Source: Anthostomella pinea
Lineage: Eukaryota > Ascomycota > Sordariomycetes > Xylariales > Xylariaceae
NCBI GenBank assembly: GCA_963556695.1
Contig: CAUWAG010000004.1
Span: 3,844,001 to 3,908,000 of the forward strand
Direction: 5' to 3'
Length of the DNA stretch: 64,000 bases
In this document: positions 12,110 to 23,512 of the stretch, piece by piece
Layout of the letters: every line of letters begins with the position of its first letter
Numbering within the stretch: position 1 is the stretch's first letter
Program-made: the position numbers and the translations under genes
The notes under the pieces: model-generated
Databases searched by the model: none
Told to the model about the DNA's origin: nothing
What the model saw: the letters and a program-made list of their open reading frames with translations, nothing else

Positions 12110-12517
12110 ATGTTTCTCGCCAATCTCCACGAATATCAACCCCAAGACTTCTACATCCCATACCGGATAGGAAGCTCAAACCCAGCGCCGCCAATGCTCA
12201 ACTTCCTCAGCATGGCACCTTATCGCCAAGAGCAGCACATCATGCCCGCTCAGAACCCTGCCAGCAACAGCGAGGTCATACAAGCCCTAGAGATCGCCCG
12301 GGAGAGCCCGGACGGGGCTAAAGACCCCATTGTCAGCAGCATCCTGGAGAAGGCCCTGTCGCAGATCTGGGAAAGAGTCCAGGCGCACCCCGACAGCTAT
12401 GTCATGTCTCGCGATGAGTTTGCCGTCTTCAACTTCTTCCAACACCGCTTCCAGGGCAACAAGATGGCCACCGCCGCTCGCAGTCGGTACTGGGACAACA
12501 CCACTGGCAGCTCATGA
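12110..12517 (+). CDS. Small conserved fungal protein of unknown function
   Basis: A single frame of 135 residues ending in TGA at 12515-12517. ATGs at 12110 and 12194 are both possible starts. The C-terminal half is well ordered: a helical block (SEVIQALEIARESPDGAKD), then IVSSILEKALSQIWERVQ, then SRDEFAVFNFFQHRFQGNKM. These blocks resemble a small protein I associate with Sordariomycete genomes, but I cannot name a domain or a function. There is no signal peptide or membrane segment. The neighbouring sequence on both sides is non-coding as far as I can see, so context adds nothing. Confidence 0.65.
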   Translation: MFLANLHEYQPQDFYIPYRIGSSNPAPPMLNFLSMAPYRQEQHIMPAQNPASNSEVIQALEIARESPDGAKDPIVSSILEKALSQIWERVQAHPDSYVMSRDEFAVFNFFQHRFQGNKMATAARSRYWDNTTGSS

Positions 12518-15500
12518 TCCGCCGCCACACGTCTTTTATCCTCGATCCTCGATTCCCACATAGCGCGCTCGTCTCTCAACAGGAGAGATGCAGTACTTAC
12601 TGTGTTGCCGCCTTTTGCACTATCAATATCAGCGTACCGAATCACACCAATAGCACCACCCTCATCCGGAACGAGAGCATGAAAAACGAAACTCTACCTC
12701 TGCTCATTGGGCGCCCTCTGTGTTACTACGTGATGGTCCCGGTGACTGTTTCACTTTGCAGCACAGCGTACCCCAAAGGAGTACGCCCCCGTAATCAAGA
12801 GCCCCTGCGGTCCTACCCAGCCGATCCCAACATCGTGGCACCTTCTCTACAGGTGCCATAGGAGGCTCCCAGCTTTTCTGGCTGCCGACGTCTCGCATCT
12901 CACCAAGCCCAAGCTGCGACTGTACTGGGCCAAGCCAGGCAACGCATATGCGGGGGCGCTCCTACCCTCAGACTTTGAACTTGCCTTGCCAACTGCCATC
13001 GGCGTGGCTTGGTCAGTCATTGCGCCTCTACAACTTTATCTATAACTTTAAAGCTTCCTTAGGCTCCGACGGTGGATATAGGTCTTCGACCATTCTTCAG
13101 ACCTGCTCGGCAAAGCCGCATCTATTGGCTCCTTCTGGGCAGCGCATCCAGGCATCAACTGCTCGCCCACTCCTTGCGAAGTGTCATCCATTGCCTGGAC
13201 CCCTTGGCTGAGGTCACCTGCATGCGATATCGACCATCGCCCAGACTCGCCTCCCACTCATATATGGTCTAGACTACTCGATGCGCGTCGAAACGAGCAC
13301 TGTCTGTTTAGAATCTCTTCCACTAGTGGTCTGCATTTGGCGGACCTTCGTTATGTTTTACAGTTCTCGGCCTTTCTTAATCACGACTCGGGAAAGACTT
13401 TGAGATGGCGCTGCCACCAAACCTTGGCTACGCCGCTCATCATGATCGACGTCGATGCCACGGCTCTCGGAGCTCGGTGGAATTTGCGGCAACCCAGTCT
13501 CCTCAACGACTTTGCACGAACTTGTGGTGGTGGAAGATGAGTTCGCTTATGATTATGGCAAGCCTGTTGTTGATATGCCATGAAGAGAATAGAGAAGAGA
13601 TCCGGGTAGCGGTGATCTCTGAGTTTTGATAGGAATTATACCCCCCTTAGCTGTGCTTCAATTCAGATTATCATGAACTACACTGCACATGACCTTCTGG
13701 CCCAGGTGTATTATGGTGACATCTAGGTTGGCACACATCGCTGCCAAGCAGACATCGTACTTGAGAATGGGAGTCGCAGAGACAGTGTAGTAGAGTCTGT
13801 TGGATCGAGTTGCCCCCCGTCAAAGACGAGTGCCTGTGGAGACCGCCAGTAATACAGACAATGTGTCACATTCTCTGCGAGTAAGTCGAATCAGCGCCGC
13901 GTGGTGGAGTGTGCAAAAGCGTGATAGGACTACATCAGGTGAAGTTGACTTCCAATGTCATTAAGAACAGTCAGTCCGTACTGCTTTTTGAAGCATGCAT
14001 GAGTACCATCGGCCACCCATAGAGCGACATGGCCCCTTTTGCTTGCCTGGATATAACATAGCAGTATCGACAGCAGTATCGACAGCACCCACCCCCCTTT
14101 GGCCATATTGAAGAGGCCCTTGGTCTCCAGTCCTTCGTCGAGTTGACTCAAAGTTCTAGGCGAGGCACTCCAACATCGCCCATTGGCACACTTGTCAACC
14201 AGCTCCCTACTACATCGCCATGGTAACCACCTCGTCCGCGATATGCCTTCCAAGTCGCTCAATACCACGACCCTCTCTCGAGATCCAAACAGAGTTCAGT
14301 CCTGGGGGTGCCTGGTAACCCCCAACTGCCGCGCAGATCCGGGAGCGAACAGATAGCTTGACCATCAGGGTAGCCAATCGAGTCCCTCGACATGGCAAGA
14401 AGCTCTTCCAGCGGAAGATTGGACGGCGCGAAGAGGTAAACACGACGACCAAGCCGCCGAGGCTTCAGAGGCGCGCGCGTGCGCGAGTCAAAAATCGTCG
14501 GCGCTCTAGCCGGATCAGGGCCTCGACGTCGTCGGCGCTGCCAAGGCGGATGTATAAGGCTCCGGGTCGTGGGCTTGTGACTATTGCGTACGGCCAGGCC
14601 AGCTGTAGTACATTATAGGGGTAAGCGAGGTAAGGTAGGTCCACACTCTCGTGAACCTACTAATAATAGTGTCGGGGTCGGCTCCGACGTCTGTCCCAGC
14701 CCAAAAGCCACGCCGGCGAAACTCTATTTCGACCTAAGCTAAAGCTTGGTGGTGCTGAAGGACTACCGCCAACTTACTGCTGGCCCCTGGGATCTAGCAG
14801 GGCTTTCTGGCGGGTATATATAGTAGGCGAAGGGGCTTGGGACGACGGGAGCCGCCTGCCAGATCTGCCGCTTCTCCCGTTCTTTCTGGAAGGGAGAGGA
14901 CATAACGTGGATTTGGTGGGAGGGCATGACGATCTCTACCTTGATGGTCCTGGCCGTCCATGGCGTAAAGTTGGTTTGCGACTACACATAACACGCCCAA
15001 TACGCACGATCAGCAGGGCTGGTATCCAGGACCCAACCGCACGCACCGTGGCTTGCGCGCTGCGCGCCATACACTGGATAGATCGGACGTTTTACGCGCC
15101 AACTGCCGAGCGGCGGTGAATGGCGACGATGCGGCCGACGCGGAAGGTTTTTCTTCTATTCTTTTTCCTTCGGTGGCTGGGGCCGGGGCGGCCCTCTCGC
15201 GATGAGCTTGCGGTTTCGAAAAGCCACCATTCAAAATCTACTTCTCTGGGCTGAATGGTCACCTTTCAGGTCTGGTCGTGTTGTTGTCACAGCCCAAAGC
15301 TGGGAGGATGCCAACAGCCACATTAAGCTTTCTCGTGGTCGCCGACCTGTCGGGGAAGCGGACGGGCGGAGGGAACGGCCACAGGGACGTCAGCACGCGC
15401 GCGAAGCTCAACAGGGACGTTGCGGGCAGCTTCTCTGACATGTCTCTGCGCAGGGGGCGATGAACACATCTGCGGGACGGGTGATAAGGTGTGGTAGGTG

Positions 15501-16005
15501 CAGATGCAACTTCGGGCGACGCCGTCTGCCTCGCATGATGATTTGCATTTGGAGAGATCGGACGGCAGACCGGGGTAGATAGTCGGAGCCGCTGGATTGG
15601 TTCATCGTGGCAGCTGGACCGGGGACATCCTTCGAGGCATGCCTTGTTGCTTCATGCCATGTCGCTTCGAGGCATTCCTGTTGGCGACACCTTGTCTGGC
15701 TTACGTGGTGATAGACTTCACAGGCCGTTACACGAATATCGAAGCCATACAGCCGCTTCATTCAATCCGCCTCCAATGCTACCTCGTCCTTAGCTGTCGC
15801 GACGGGACCGTAGGTAGCCGGGGAACACACTCATGGACGCCATATGCAAGCAGAAGCATTCGGATTCATTACAGTCATCATTCATTGCCCGAATCCCAAC
15901 TCCAACCATCCCTGAATACCTATCGTTAAAGCCCAGGCCCATATCCAAGACGCCTCATTTTCATGTGCTCATACCCAACATGCTGATCGCGCGCGATCTG
16001 ACAAC
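12518..16005. other. Long spacer with no recognised gene
   Basis: No frame in this 3.5-kb stretch has a recognisable domain on either strand. Short frames such as 14358-14618 (+, Arg-rich) and 13930-14268 (-) look like chance. No transposon ends or inverted repeats could be made out by eye. Confidence 0.45.
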
Positions 16006-16861
16006 TCAAGAGTCGCCATCATCCGGGATACCGGCCACAGCCTGAGCCTGGACCAGAAAACCCTTACTATCCGCCTGCTGGATCCCAGCGTACCAGATAT
16101 TCGCCATCTTCTTGTACCCGGCGTCGTCGGGATGGGTGCCGTCAACGAGCTCGTCCAGCGTCGGTCCAGCAGACGACTGCATGTCGACCAGCACAATGCG
16201 CTTCCCAGCGCCCTGTAATGAGTTGGCAAGGCTGCTCATCTGCGGGTTGAAGCTATTGACGATGCGCGTCTGCGTGGCCGCGTCGGCGTTCACGAGCAGC
16301 GTGGATAAGATAACCGTCGCTTGCGGCGAGTCCGTGTAGATGTCGTTGATCATGCTCTTCATGCGGTCACCGGCGCCGGCCACGTCGTCGTCCTGTAAGC
16401 AGTCGTTGGTGCCGGCATTGATGAGCACCAGATTCGGCTTCTCGGCGGGCACTGCCGTGTCCGCCTTGTCGTGCACCTGATCGATGACATATCCGGGCCA
16501 GCCCTCGTTCTGGTTGTCCTGCATCGTGCCGTTGGGGTGCGTGCCGACCATGTTGACCTCGTTGCCGTGGGCCGTGATCGAGTCGCGCAGCGCCAAGCGG
16601 TAGCCGTTGCCGTCTGACGATTTCAGGCCGTAGGTGATGGAGGCGCCGAGGGGCATGATGCGAAGGGGTATGCCGTTGGCGAAGCCGGCCCGTGGTGATA
16701 CGGGCCTTTCATCTCTCCCGGCCGGGGCGGGCAGGGCATAGCCTGTATCGTGTCAGAACGGGCAACGTGAGATAGGGGAAGGACTCGTGGAGCTTACCCT
16801 TGGTGAGCCACAGTGATGCGTAGGCTACGAAGCACCATAGCTCGTACTTTGTCGCAAGCAT
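16006..16861 (-). CDS. Secreted SGNH hydrolase, carbohydrate esterase family 3-like
   Basis: Two exons, 16861-16798 and 16742-16006, with a 55-bp GTAAGC...CAG intron, give 266 residues. A hydrophobic signal segment spans residues 7-24, crossing the exon junction, and is followed by ALPAPAG, so the product is probably exported. The SGNH blocks are in order: block I RIMPLGASITYG with the nucleophile Ser (GAS replaces GDS), block III NAGTND with the oxyanion Asn, and block V DGTHPDDAGY with the catalytic Asp and His. This layout and the PLRIMPLG opening are typical of CE3 acetylxylan esterases and relatives, which remove acetyl groups from plant polysaccharides. The exact substrate is inferred. 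No lesion was seen. Confidence 0.85.
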
Positions 16862-18473
16862 CGTGAGTAGCCGGGGTATTTATTCAAGAAGAAGAGCTGG
16901 ATGAGGCACCAAGACAGTTCGTCGAAGTCGTATGAGTCGAGTCAGTACTTCTTGGCATCATTGTGGCGAGGGACGAGGCCATTGATGACTATAAGTATTG
17001 GAATTGTGAACACATATAATCGACGACTTCGGTAGTCCCAGGGCGCCGGACGAATCGGCAAGGTTAGATTTACCAGTCAAGGAGGACCCTCCCGATTGCT
17101 ACCATCCTACCTGTGCCTACGTGGGTTTCGTTTCGAGGAATTCCCGTAGAGGATCGGCTACAGCTTCCAGAATTAGACGGGATGGTGCAGGGTCTGGAAG
17201 TCTGGACCGAGTATAGGAAATTCTAACAGGTCGGGCGGAACGTACGCGGCGGGTGCTGGGATGGGATCTCAAAGGGACGGATGCAGGGTTGTCAAAGGGG
17301 ACCGATCCTGGGAACCAAGATCTTCCCAGCGCTCATCATTCTGCTGGCAATGCCACGTAGATCAGCCTCAAGCCATGTGCAATCTGGACGTCAATGCTTG
17401 GCTGGCAACCAATCGCCGATACTAGTTTCCCATCTCCGTCGTCATGGTCAATAAACAGCCAGGTAAGGTCCTGGAAGGAAGGAAGCTTACATCCTTGCCT
17501 GGAGCTATATTGGACGACGCATGGCGTCACACACCCCATCCGTTATCGACCGGGCTGTAGTTGATACAGATCTGGTATATTTAAGTAAGTATAGCTGCAG
17601 GGCGGACCAGGTCCAATTGGCCAACGGCGGCAGTTAAGGTTACTATACCCCTCCGCCGTGCCCCACGGCGCAGGTGCTTAATCTACAACATCATGACATG
17701 AGCATATGAGGTGCTTTGTCCTCTGTGTCTGGTTTCATGTTCACAACTCAGGAGTCACTGTTTTTCTCGCGTGTTCAAAGGCTCATCGATACGTGAATCA
17801 CCCGGCTGACACATTTCAACCTATCAATAGGACTCGAGTCTTACCTTCGTCATTCGACTCCTTCCCATTGCAGAGGATGATGCCGAGAGCGAGAGACGCT
17901 TATCAAAGGCTGATCCTTGTCCTATTATTAGCATTTGTCGTCCCGCAACCCCCACAACTACCCGTTGACCCCAGTGCTTTATCGATGTGCGACAGCAGTG
18001 GTGCGTTGACGGGATTACGGGATTGGTGGTCGGACTCGCATCGCATTCGCGACTGGGATTCGAGTTGGAGTACCGAAGAGACGGACGCCAAGTCAGGGGT
18101 GCAGTCAGGGGTGCGGGCGAGGTCCGGGCGTTCCACGGGTAGATAGACGCTGCAGAAGCATGATGCACCATGTGGCTGCAGAAGCATGATATTGATAACC
18201 ATGTGGCTGCCTTTGATTTGTGCGACTATTCAGGTGTGAATCGTATGATAGTATCTTACTCCAACAACTTACTCCAACAACACCTTTTTTCCATCAAGGA
18301 TGGCCAGTCCACCATTAATATGGTCTCGGAAGCAACTCCTCTGTTCAGTATGCGCATCATGCATCTTTCAGCAGCAGCAGCCGCGCGCATGGATTCTCAA
18401 CTTGGTGGCATGAGTGACACGTTGTGTAATGACGTGATTGCAAATAGGTAGGGACACAGACCCTGCGACTATG
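16862..18473. other. Spacer with no recognised gene
   Basis: It holds the promoter side of the esterase gene. A 146-codon frame at 17706-18146 (+) has no recognisable feature. Near 18150-18200 a segment containing GCTGCAGAAGCATGAT is duplicated in tandem. Confidence 0.45.
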
Positions 18474-18795
18474 AGGATGTCTGGGTGCAGGTTTGGGGTT
18501 GCATTATACGGTGCCGAGTAGGATTACCTTACGGCGGGCTTGTAGGGGTATCCGGATGGACTTTGGGGTTATATTAATCTAAGCAGGATTATCACAGGGC
18601 TGTAGGGGTATATGGAATGTATGGACTTTGGAGTTATATTAATCCAAGCAGGATTGTCGCTGGCTGGTGGGATGCCTGGGTGAATTTTGGGACTATATCA
18701 ACCCGAGCACGATTTACCATAACGCGAGCATGTAAGGATGTCTGGGTGGACTTTGGTCTTATTTCAAACCGGGCAGGATTATTAGGGTCTTCCAA
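18474..18795. repeat. Degenerate tandem repeat, unit about 60-66 bp
   Basis: About five diverged copies share the blocks TCTGGGTGGACTTTGG, TTATATTAATC and GCAGGATTAT. They lie just downstream of the 3' end of the 110-residue minus-strand gene. Confidence 0.75.
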
Positions 18796-18949
18796 GGTTG
18801 TGGATCATCAACAACCAAGCATCAGCAGACGTCCAACACACGGATCACGACCCTTAGTAGACTAGACTCTTCGACGAAACAATAGTATTTCGATGCTATC
18901 TACCCTGCTATTGACTCGGGACCGACTAGAAGGTCATTCGATAACCATC

Positions 18950-19387
18950 CTACTTCTTATGATCGCCCAGCGTATTCTGGATAGACCCCCCGATGGATCC
19001 CTTGTCGGTGAACTGCTTGCTTATCATACCCCCTTCACCGAGCGGCCCGCCAATCTTCTGGCCCACGCCTCCAAGCATTCCTGAGGTCTGTTCAAACTGT
19101 CAGCATAGAAGGAACCGAAAGCGTGGAAGAGATGACGACCTACCGCGAACTGCTTGCCGATGGCACCGCTGGAATCGAAGGCCGAGGCGGTGCCGCTTGT
19201 CTTGTCTCCTCCGGGTAACTGCTTGGGATCAGCGGGCGATACAGACCGAAGAAATGACAAGGCGCGATACCTTTGGGCTCGCTACCCTTGGGTTTGCATT
19301 CTTCTCGGGAACACCAGTGGCCAAGTCGGTATGGGGCATACCGGCAGTGGCACCCTCGTCGAGAGCTTTTGCCGCCTCTGTTGACAT
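18950..19387 (-). CDS. Small Gly-rich conserved fungal protein, 110 residues
   Basis: Three exons, 19387-19271, 19221-19144 and 19087-18950, with introns of 49 and 56 bp, keep one frame and end in TAG. The protein opens MSTEAAKALDEGATAG, with Pro/Asn-rich PEKNANPRVASPK, and then has repeated units that alternate Gly-rich and KQF motifs: SGAIGKQF, GGVGQKIGGPLGEGGMISKQF, then DKGSIGGSIQ. The periodic (F/I)-GxIGxxF pattern suggests a low-complexity hydrophilic protein, similar to small conserved proteins found in many filamentous ascomycetes; the function is unknown to me. The regular splice signals and the uninterrupted frame argue for a real gene, although each exon alone is short. Confidence 0.75.
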
Positions 19388-19775
19388 TTTGAGAATCGGA
19401 TAGGTAGGTGGCTGGGTGTTGAGGGTGGTTGAAAGGACGTAGTCCGTGGTACCTAAGCAGGCAAAGAGATCCATGCCATGTCGGAGGAGCTCCAAGGAAG
19501 TGCACTTCTTATACCCATATAAATGGTATTTCCCGCCCTTACGAATTAAGCCGTCATCTTCACAGCTGTAAGATGCAATTATCCCTTCTTCAAAACGTCA
19601 TGAACTTTGAAGTGGCTGCGGGGGACGGATGAAGTCAAAAGTGCCATCCTCTACGTCAACGATGTCGACAAGCAGTATCCCGCGCGGGCGCTCCCGCGAT
19701 TAGAGGCAATATATTGTGCCAGTTCAAGTCGAACACATGTAATAGACATATAGTCATGATTACAGATCGTCTGGC
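19388..19775. other. Spacer
   Basis: A promoter-side spacer of the small Gly-rich gene and the 3' flank of the acetyltransferase gene. A TATAAA-like box on the minus strand near 19510-19520 suits the small gene. Confidence 0.4.
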
Positions 19776-20597
19776 TCATAATGGCTTTGGATCTCGGATC
19801 ATCACCGATAGATGACCGTCATGCAGCTTATCCACGACGCGAAACCCCAGCTTCTCATAGACCGGTCTGCCACTCGCCGTGCTCTCCAGGTACGACTTCA
19901 GCTCCAGCGCATCAGCGATAGCCAGCATGGGCAACATCAGAGCCGTGGCTGCGCCTCTGCGATGATATCTCGACGCCGTGGCGAGGAGTGAGAGACCTGC
20001 CGTCGATTTCGTTCAGCTCTGTTACAGGAGGACTTGGGATCAAACGTGGGCGCGCAACTTACCCAGCATGTCCTTCGTGTACCATTTCGCAGAGGCCTTG
20101 GCTATGGCGTCCCAGTATTGGTGGCAGAGAACAGGGTCCGAACCATCAGGGAAGTCAATCACAGCCCGCGGCCCCTCAATAGGCGCGCTGGTGACGGGCT
20201 TCTCTACACCCGCCCCTATTTCAGCGCCTGCAATCCCATCGCTCTCCACGAACTTGGAGACGTCGATCTCGCCGCCCATCTCGTCACCGATCCAGTCTCC
20301 GAAGCTGGCCTCATAGTGCTGGGGGACGTCCCACCTGGCGAAGGCGACAAGATGGCCGGTCGCGGCATCGATGATCTTGAAGTGGCGCACGCCGCGGTCG
20401 TTCATCTTGCCTGTCACGCGCCGCTTCAACCACTCGAGCATGGCGGTCTTGTCGGCCGGCCACCAGAACGAGTTCCCATGGTCGGGCTTGAATGTCTCGT
20501 AATAGAGCTCGGAGATGGTGTCAATGTCGTCGGTTGTAGCTCGCGACATGGTGAAGCCTGGAGATAGGGACGTGGGCGATGGGAATGGGAGCGCCAT
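19776..20597 (-). CDS. GNAT-family N-acetyltransferase
   Basis: Exons 20597-20063 and 19996-19776 join over a 66-bp GTAAGT...CAG intron to give 251 residues ending MIRDPKPL. The N-terminal part contains the acceptor-side motif DTISELYYETF and the beta strands FKIIDAATGHLVAFARW. The second exon carries the acetyl-CoA binding motif A, LLATASRYHRRGAATALM (the R/Q-x-x-G-x-G/A loop is RRGAAT). After it come the family's C-terminal strand YLESTASGRPVYEKLGF and a last strand. Fungal proteins of this type acetylate small amines or unknown acceptors; the substrate is not readable. The gene is divergent from the short-chain dehydrogenase, with 566 bp between starts, so a shared promoter is possible. 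Confidence 0.88.
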
Positions 20598-21163
20598 TAT
20601 GATGAAGCAAAACGGTAAAGAAGTAAGCTCAACGCCGTTGAAGCTATGGTAAAAGCTTGTCCCTGTCGCCGGATCGTGTCTACGAGATAGACCTAAACTA
20701 TTTGGACTAGGTGCTAACCTGGTCTTATAAGTTGTCGTTTATTAGGGTTTCGACATCTACTAGGTCCTTGATCAGTAATGCCCTCCTGGAGTAAACGAAT
20801 CAAACCATCTCGGCGACCCGAACGGGACATGCCAAGACCTCACCCGCATATTCGTGGCCGGTGACTCCTCCGGGGAAAACGCTCCTGGTTTCCTCGGCAT
20901 GCAGAGATCTCCAGGGCTGATATATGCACGTGGGCGGGTAGCAACATGCAGGTCTGGCATCTGAAAGGCATCGATCGGATCTGACGTCACCTTGACAGCT
21001 ACCACCCCAGGGACTTACACCGAAGATGTAGCTTTCTCGCGCACACAAGACAGCTTCACCTTAGGAAAACACTCTCGTTCATTATCCAAGTCAGCCAAGA
21101 AGCTCCAACTCACTGACTCTCTGGGGATCGATCTCCTGATCTCATCTTACAACAACACGCAAC
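20598..21163. promoter_or_regulatory. Divergent intergenic region between GNAT and SDR genes
   Basis: 566 bp separate two outward-facing start codons. No recognised operator was found. A bidirectional promoter is inferred from layout only. Confidence 0.4.
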
Positions 21164-22074
21164 ATGAGCACCTCAACGCCCAACATGATCACCAAGAACA
21201 TCCTGATATCGGGTGGCGCCCGGGGCATCGGCCGCGCTCTCTCCCGCTACTTGCTCGAGGCCGGCCACAGTGTCTACATCTTCGACATCGACGCCGACGA
21301 GCTCAAGCACACAACCACTTCCCACCTGGCCTCCTACCACAACACGGGCAAGGTCCAATCCGCCGTCTGCAACCTCCGCGACGTCAACGACATCCGCTCT
21401 CGCGTCAAGGAAGCAGCAGACTGGTTCGACGGCCACCGCATCGACGTGCTGATCAACAACGGCGGTATCGCCCACCCCTACTGGAAGGACGGCAAGTCGA
21501 TGGAAGACCCGGCCACCTTTGAGCAGTGGCAGGCCTACATCGAGACGAACCTGACGGCGCCGTTTGCCGTGTCCCAGGCCTGCATCTCCTACATGAAGAC
21601 CGAGAACCCGGACGATGGCGACTCGGGCGCACAGAAACTGCATGGTGCGGGCCCGTGTATCATCCACATCGGCTCGTTCCGCGCGCACCAGAGCGACCCC
21701 AACCAGGAGGGTTACGCGTCCAGCAAGGCGGGCCAGCTGGGCCTGATGCATTCGATGGCCATTAGCCTCGGACCTCTGGGCATCCGAGTGAACTTGATTG
21801 CGCCCGGACGCATCAAGGTCGCCCATGAGAGTAAGGAGGGCGATGAGCAGGGAACGAGCTGGCAGGGCCAGGTCAGCGAGAAGGACGTCGACGACCACCC
21901 TACCAATCGAGCTGGTCGACCGAAGGACATCGCGGATGCAGCCATGTATCTGATGGAGGCTGGATTCGTCACCGGAGTAAGTCGACTGCCTGGGCCTGTG
22001 GATTGGAATGTACGTGCTAACTACATTTGCAGCAAGATATTACCGTCGATGGCGGTGCGCTGCGGAAGAAGTAA
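21164..22074 (+). CDS. Short-chain dehydrogenase/reductase (SDR)
   Basis: Exons 21164-21976 and 22033-22074, split by a 56-bp GTAAGT...GCTAAC...CAG intron, encode 284 residues. An in-frame ATG six codons later would also serve. The classical SDR signatures are all visible: cofactor loop ISGGARGIGRALS, NNGG after strand 4, the catalytic Ser in IIHIGSFRAH, the catalytic YASSK (Tyr and Lys), and IRVNLIAPGRI after it. The second exon supplies the standard end DITVDGGALRKK. The acid after strand 2 (FDIDADE) suggests NAD preference, an inference from the family. Without splicing the frame would run on about 170 bp beyond the true stop. The substrate is unknown. Confidence 0.92.
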
Positions 22075-22428
22075 AACATGCGGCAGATGGACTGTATGTG
22101 CTTGGAGCTTGCTTTACGAACAAGACTTTACGACACTCATGAGCACATATACGAAGCCAGTGAAATCCTTTATGAGGGGTGAAGACAAGTGTTCGCACGA
22201 AGGCAAAACCCGCATGCTAAGGGCATACTTGTGAGACACTCTTATCAACTTTTGGGTCACTCTATGAGGGAACGAGATGATTCGCAGTCTGAATTGCCTG
22301 ATGGCAAGGTACATGACCGCTGATGTGGACTATAGGCCACTCTGGGCAACTCGGACATTTCCAATAGGATGTTCTGCACCTGTTCTAGACAACATGGACG
22401 AGCTGAGCAATAGACATATTCAAAGAGA
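22075..22428. other. Spacer between convergent genes
   Basis: The 3' flanks of two convergent genes; nothing else was seen. Confidence 0.5.
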
Positions 22429-23512
22429 TCATTCGTCTCGCTTTCTCACATAATCCGTACAGAAATCCAGTCCGGAATCCTGTCGTACAATGCCGTACAA
22501 GGAAGACGAGTCAAGCGCCCGCTGCCCATTCGCCTCGGAATACGCTTTCGCCCTTTTCAGATGCTCAAGCGCAGTACCCGCAGCTTTGAGGCTGACCCCG
22601 GCTTTCTGCGCGCTATCAACGCCGTGCCCTACATCTTTTAGAGCAAGGTTTAGATCCGACCACGGCGCCTCTCCCTTTCCCGGTATATAAACTCCCGTCG
22701 TCATCCTCACGGAATCCGAGTGCGCGACGGTGCCGAAGACGAGCTCTAGCAGTTTTTCTAAAACGTTGGCGTCAAGGCCTGTCTTCTCGGCGAAGACGTG
22801 CGCTTCGGCTATTATCTCCATTAGGCTGGCCATCATGAAATTCCTGGAGCCGTATACATTTGTCAGCTGACGATGCTTGTGACCGGTATTTAGGTACGGA
22901 CTCCGGCTTGGCTTGGCTTACCCTGCCGTCTTCAGCAATGTAGCTTTCTCAGGCTCTTCCCCAACCCTCAGAACCTCCCGCGCAATCACGCCTTTGAGGA
23001 ACGGCGCGACAGCCTCGTAGACCGGTAGTGGTCCCGCGAAAGCTACTAGCAACCTTCCCTGTTCCGCCACTGGCGTCGCACCGAAGACGGGCATGGCAGC
23101 AAAGAGAACACCCCGCTCCCGCAGTCTCTCGGCAACGGCTTTTGTCGTGTCTGGGTGAATCGTCGTTGTATCGACAATGATCTTTCCCGCTCAAGTTCGA
23201 TATCCCACCGCCATGCAAGATCTGTTCTATAATCGCCTCGATGGCTGCGTCATCGCTGGCCGAGATGAAGATGACTTCGCTCTCTTCGACCACCTCTGAG
23301 ACAGAGGCGCATCGCTTGCCGCCCGCCGCTTCGAGGAAATCTCCGCGGGATGCAGTCCGGTTGAAAAAGCGCAGAGGCGTGCTCGTCGCTTTCGCAGCTA
23401 GATGCCCGCGTATCTTCTTGGCCATTGCTGCGCCCATGCTGCCTAGGCCGATCCATCCTAGTCTTGTCGCGGCCGGGGCGGAGGTGGAAGGTGACGATGA
23501 TGAAGTTGCCAT
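22429..23512 (-). pseudogene. Beta-hydroxyacid (3-hydroxyisobutyrate-like) dehydrogenase with one-base frameshift
   Basis: Exons 23512-22922 and 22843-22429 flank a 78-bp GTAAGC...CAG intron. The N-terminus has the NAD(P) loop RLGWIGLGSMGAAMAKKI, and the substrate-side strand IIVDTTTIHPDTT lies downstream. The second exon gives the helical domain with MMASLMEIIAEAHVFAEKTG and NLALKDVGHGVDSAQKAG. Between ISNLSGK and IIVDTT, near 23185-23190, the frame moves by one base in a GGGAAAG run. Removing one A would restore a 334-codon frame, so this is either one recent frameshift or a sequencing error. The family reduces or oxidises small hydroxyacids (3-hydroxyisobutyrate, tartronate semialdehyde, succinic semialdehyde); the exact substrate is unknown. 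Confidence 0.8.

Noticed and set aside
20034..20567. Plus-strand 177-codon frame as a gene
   Set aside because: Antisense to the GNAT acetyltransferase exon, with no motif.
21173..21898. 241-codon minus-strand frame as a gene
   Set aside because: It is antisense to the well-supported short-chain dehydrogenase and has no domain; such shadows are common in GC-rich coding DNA.
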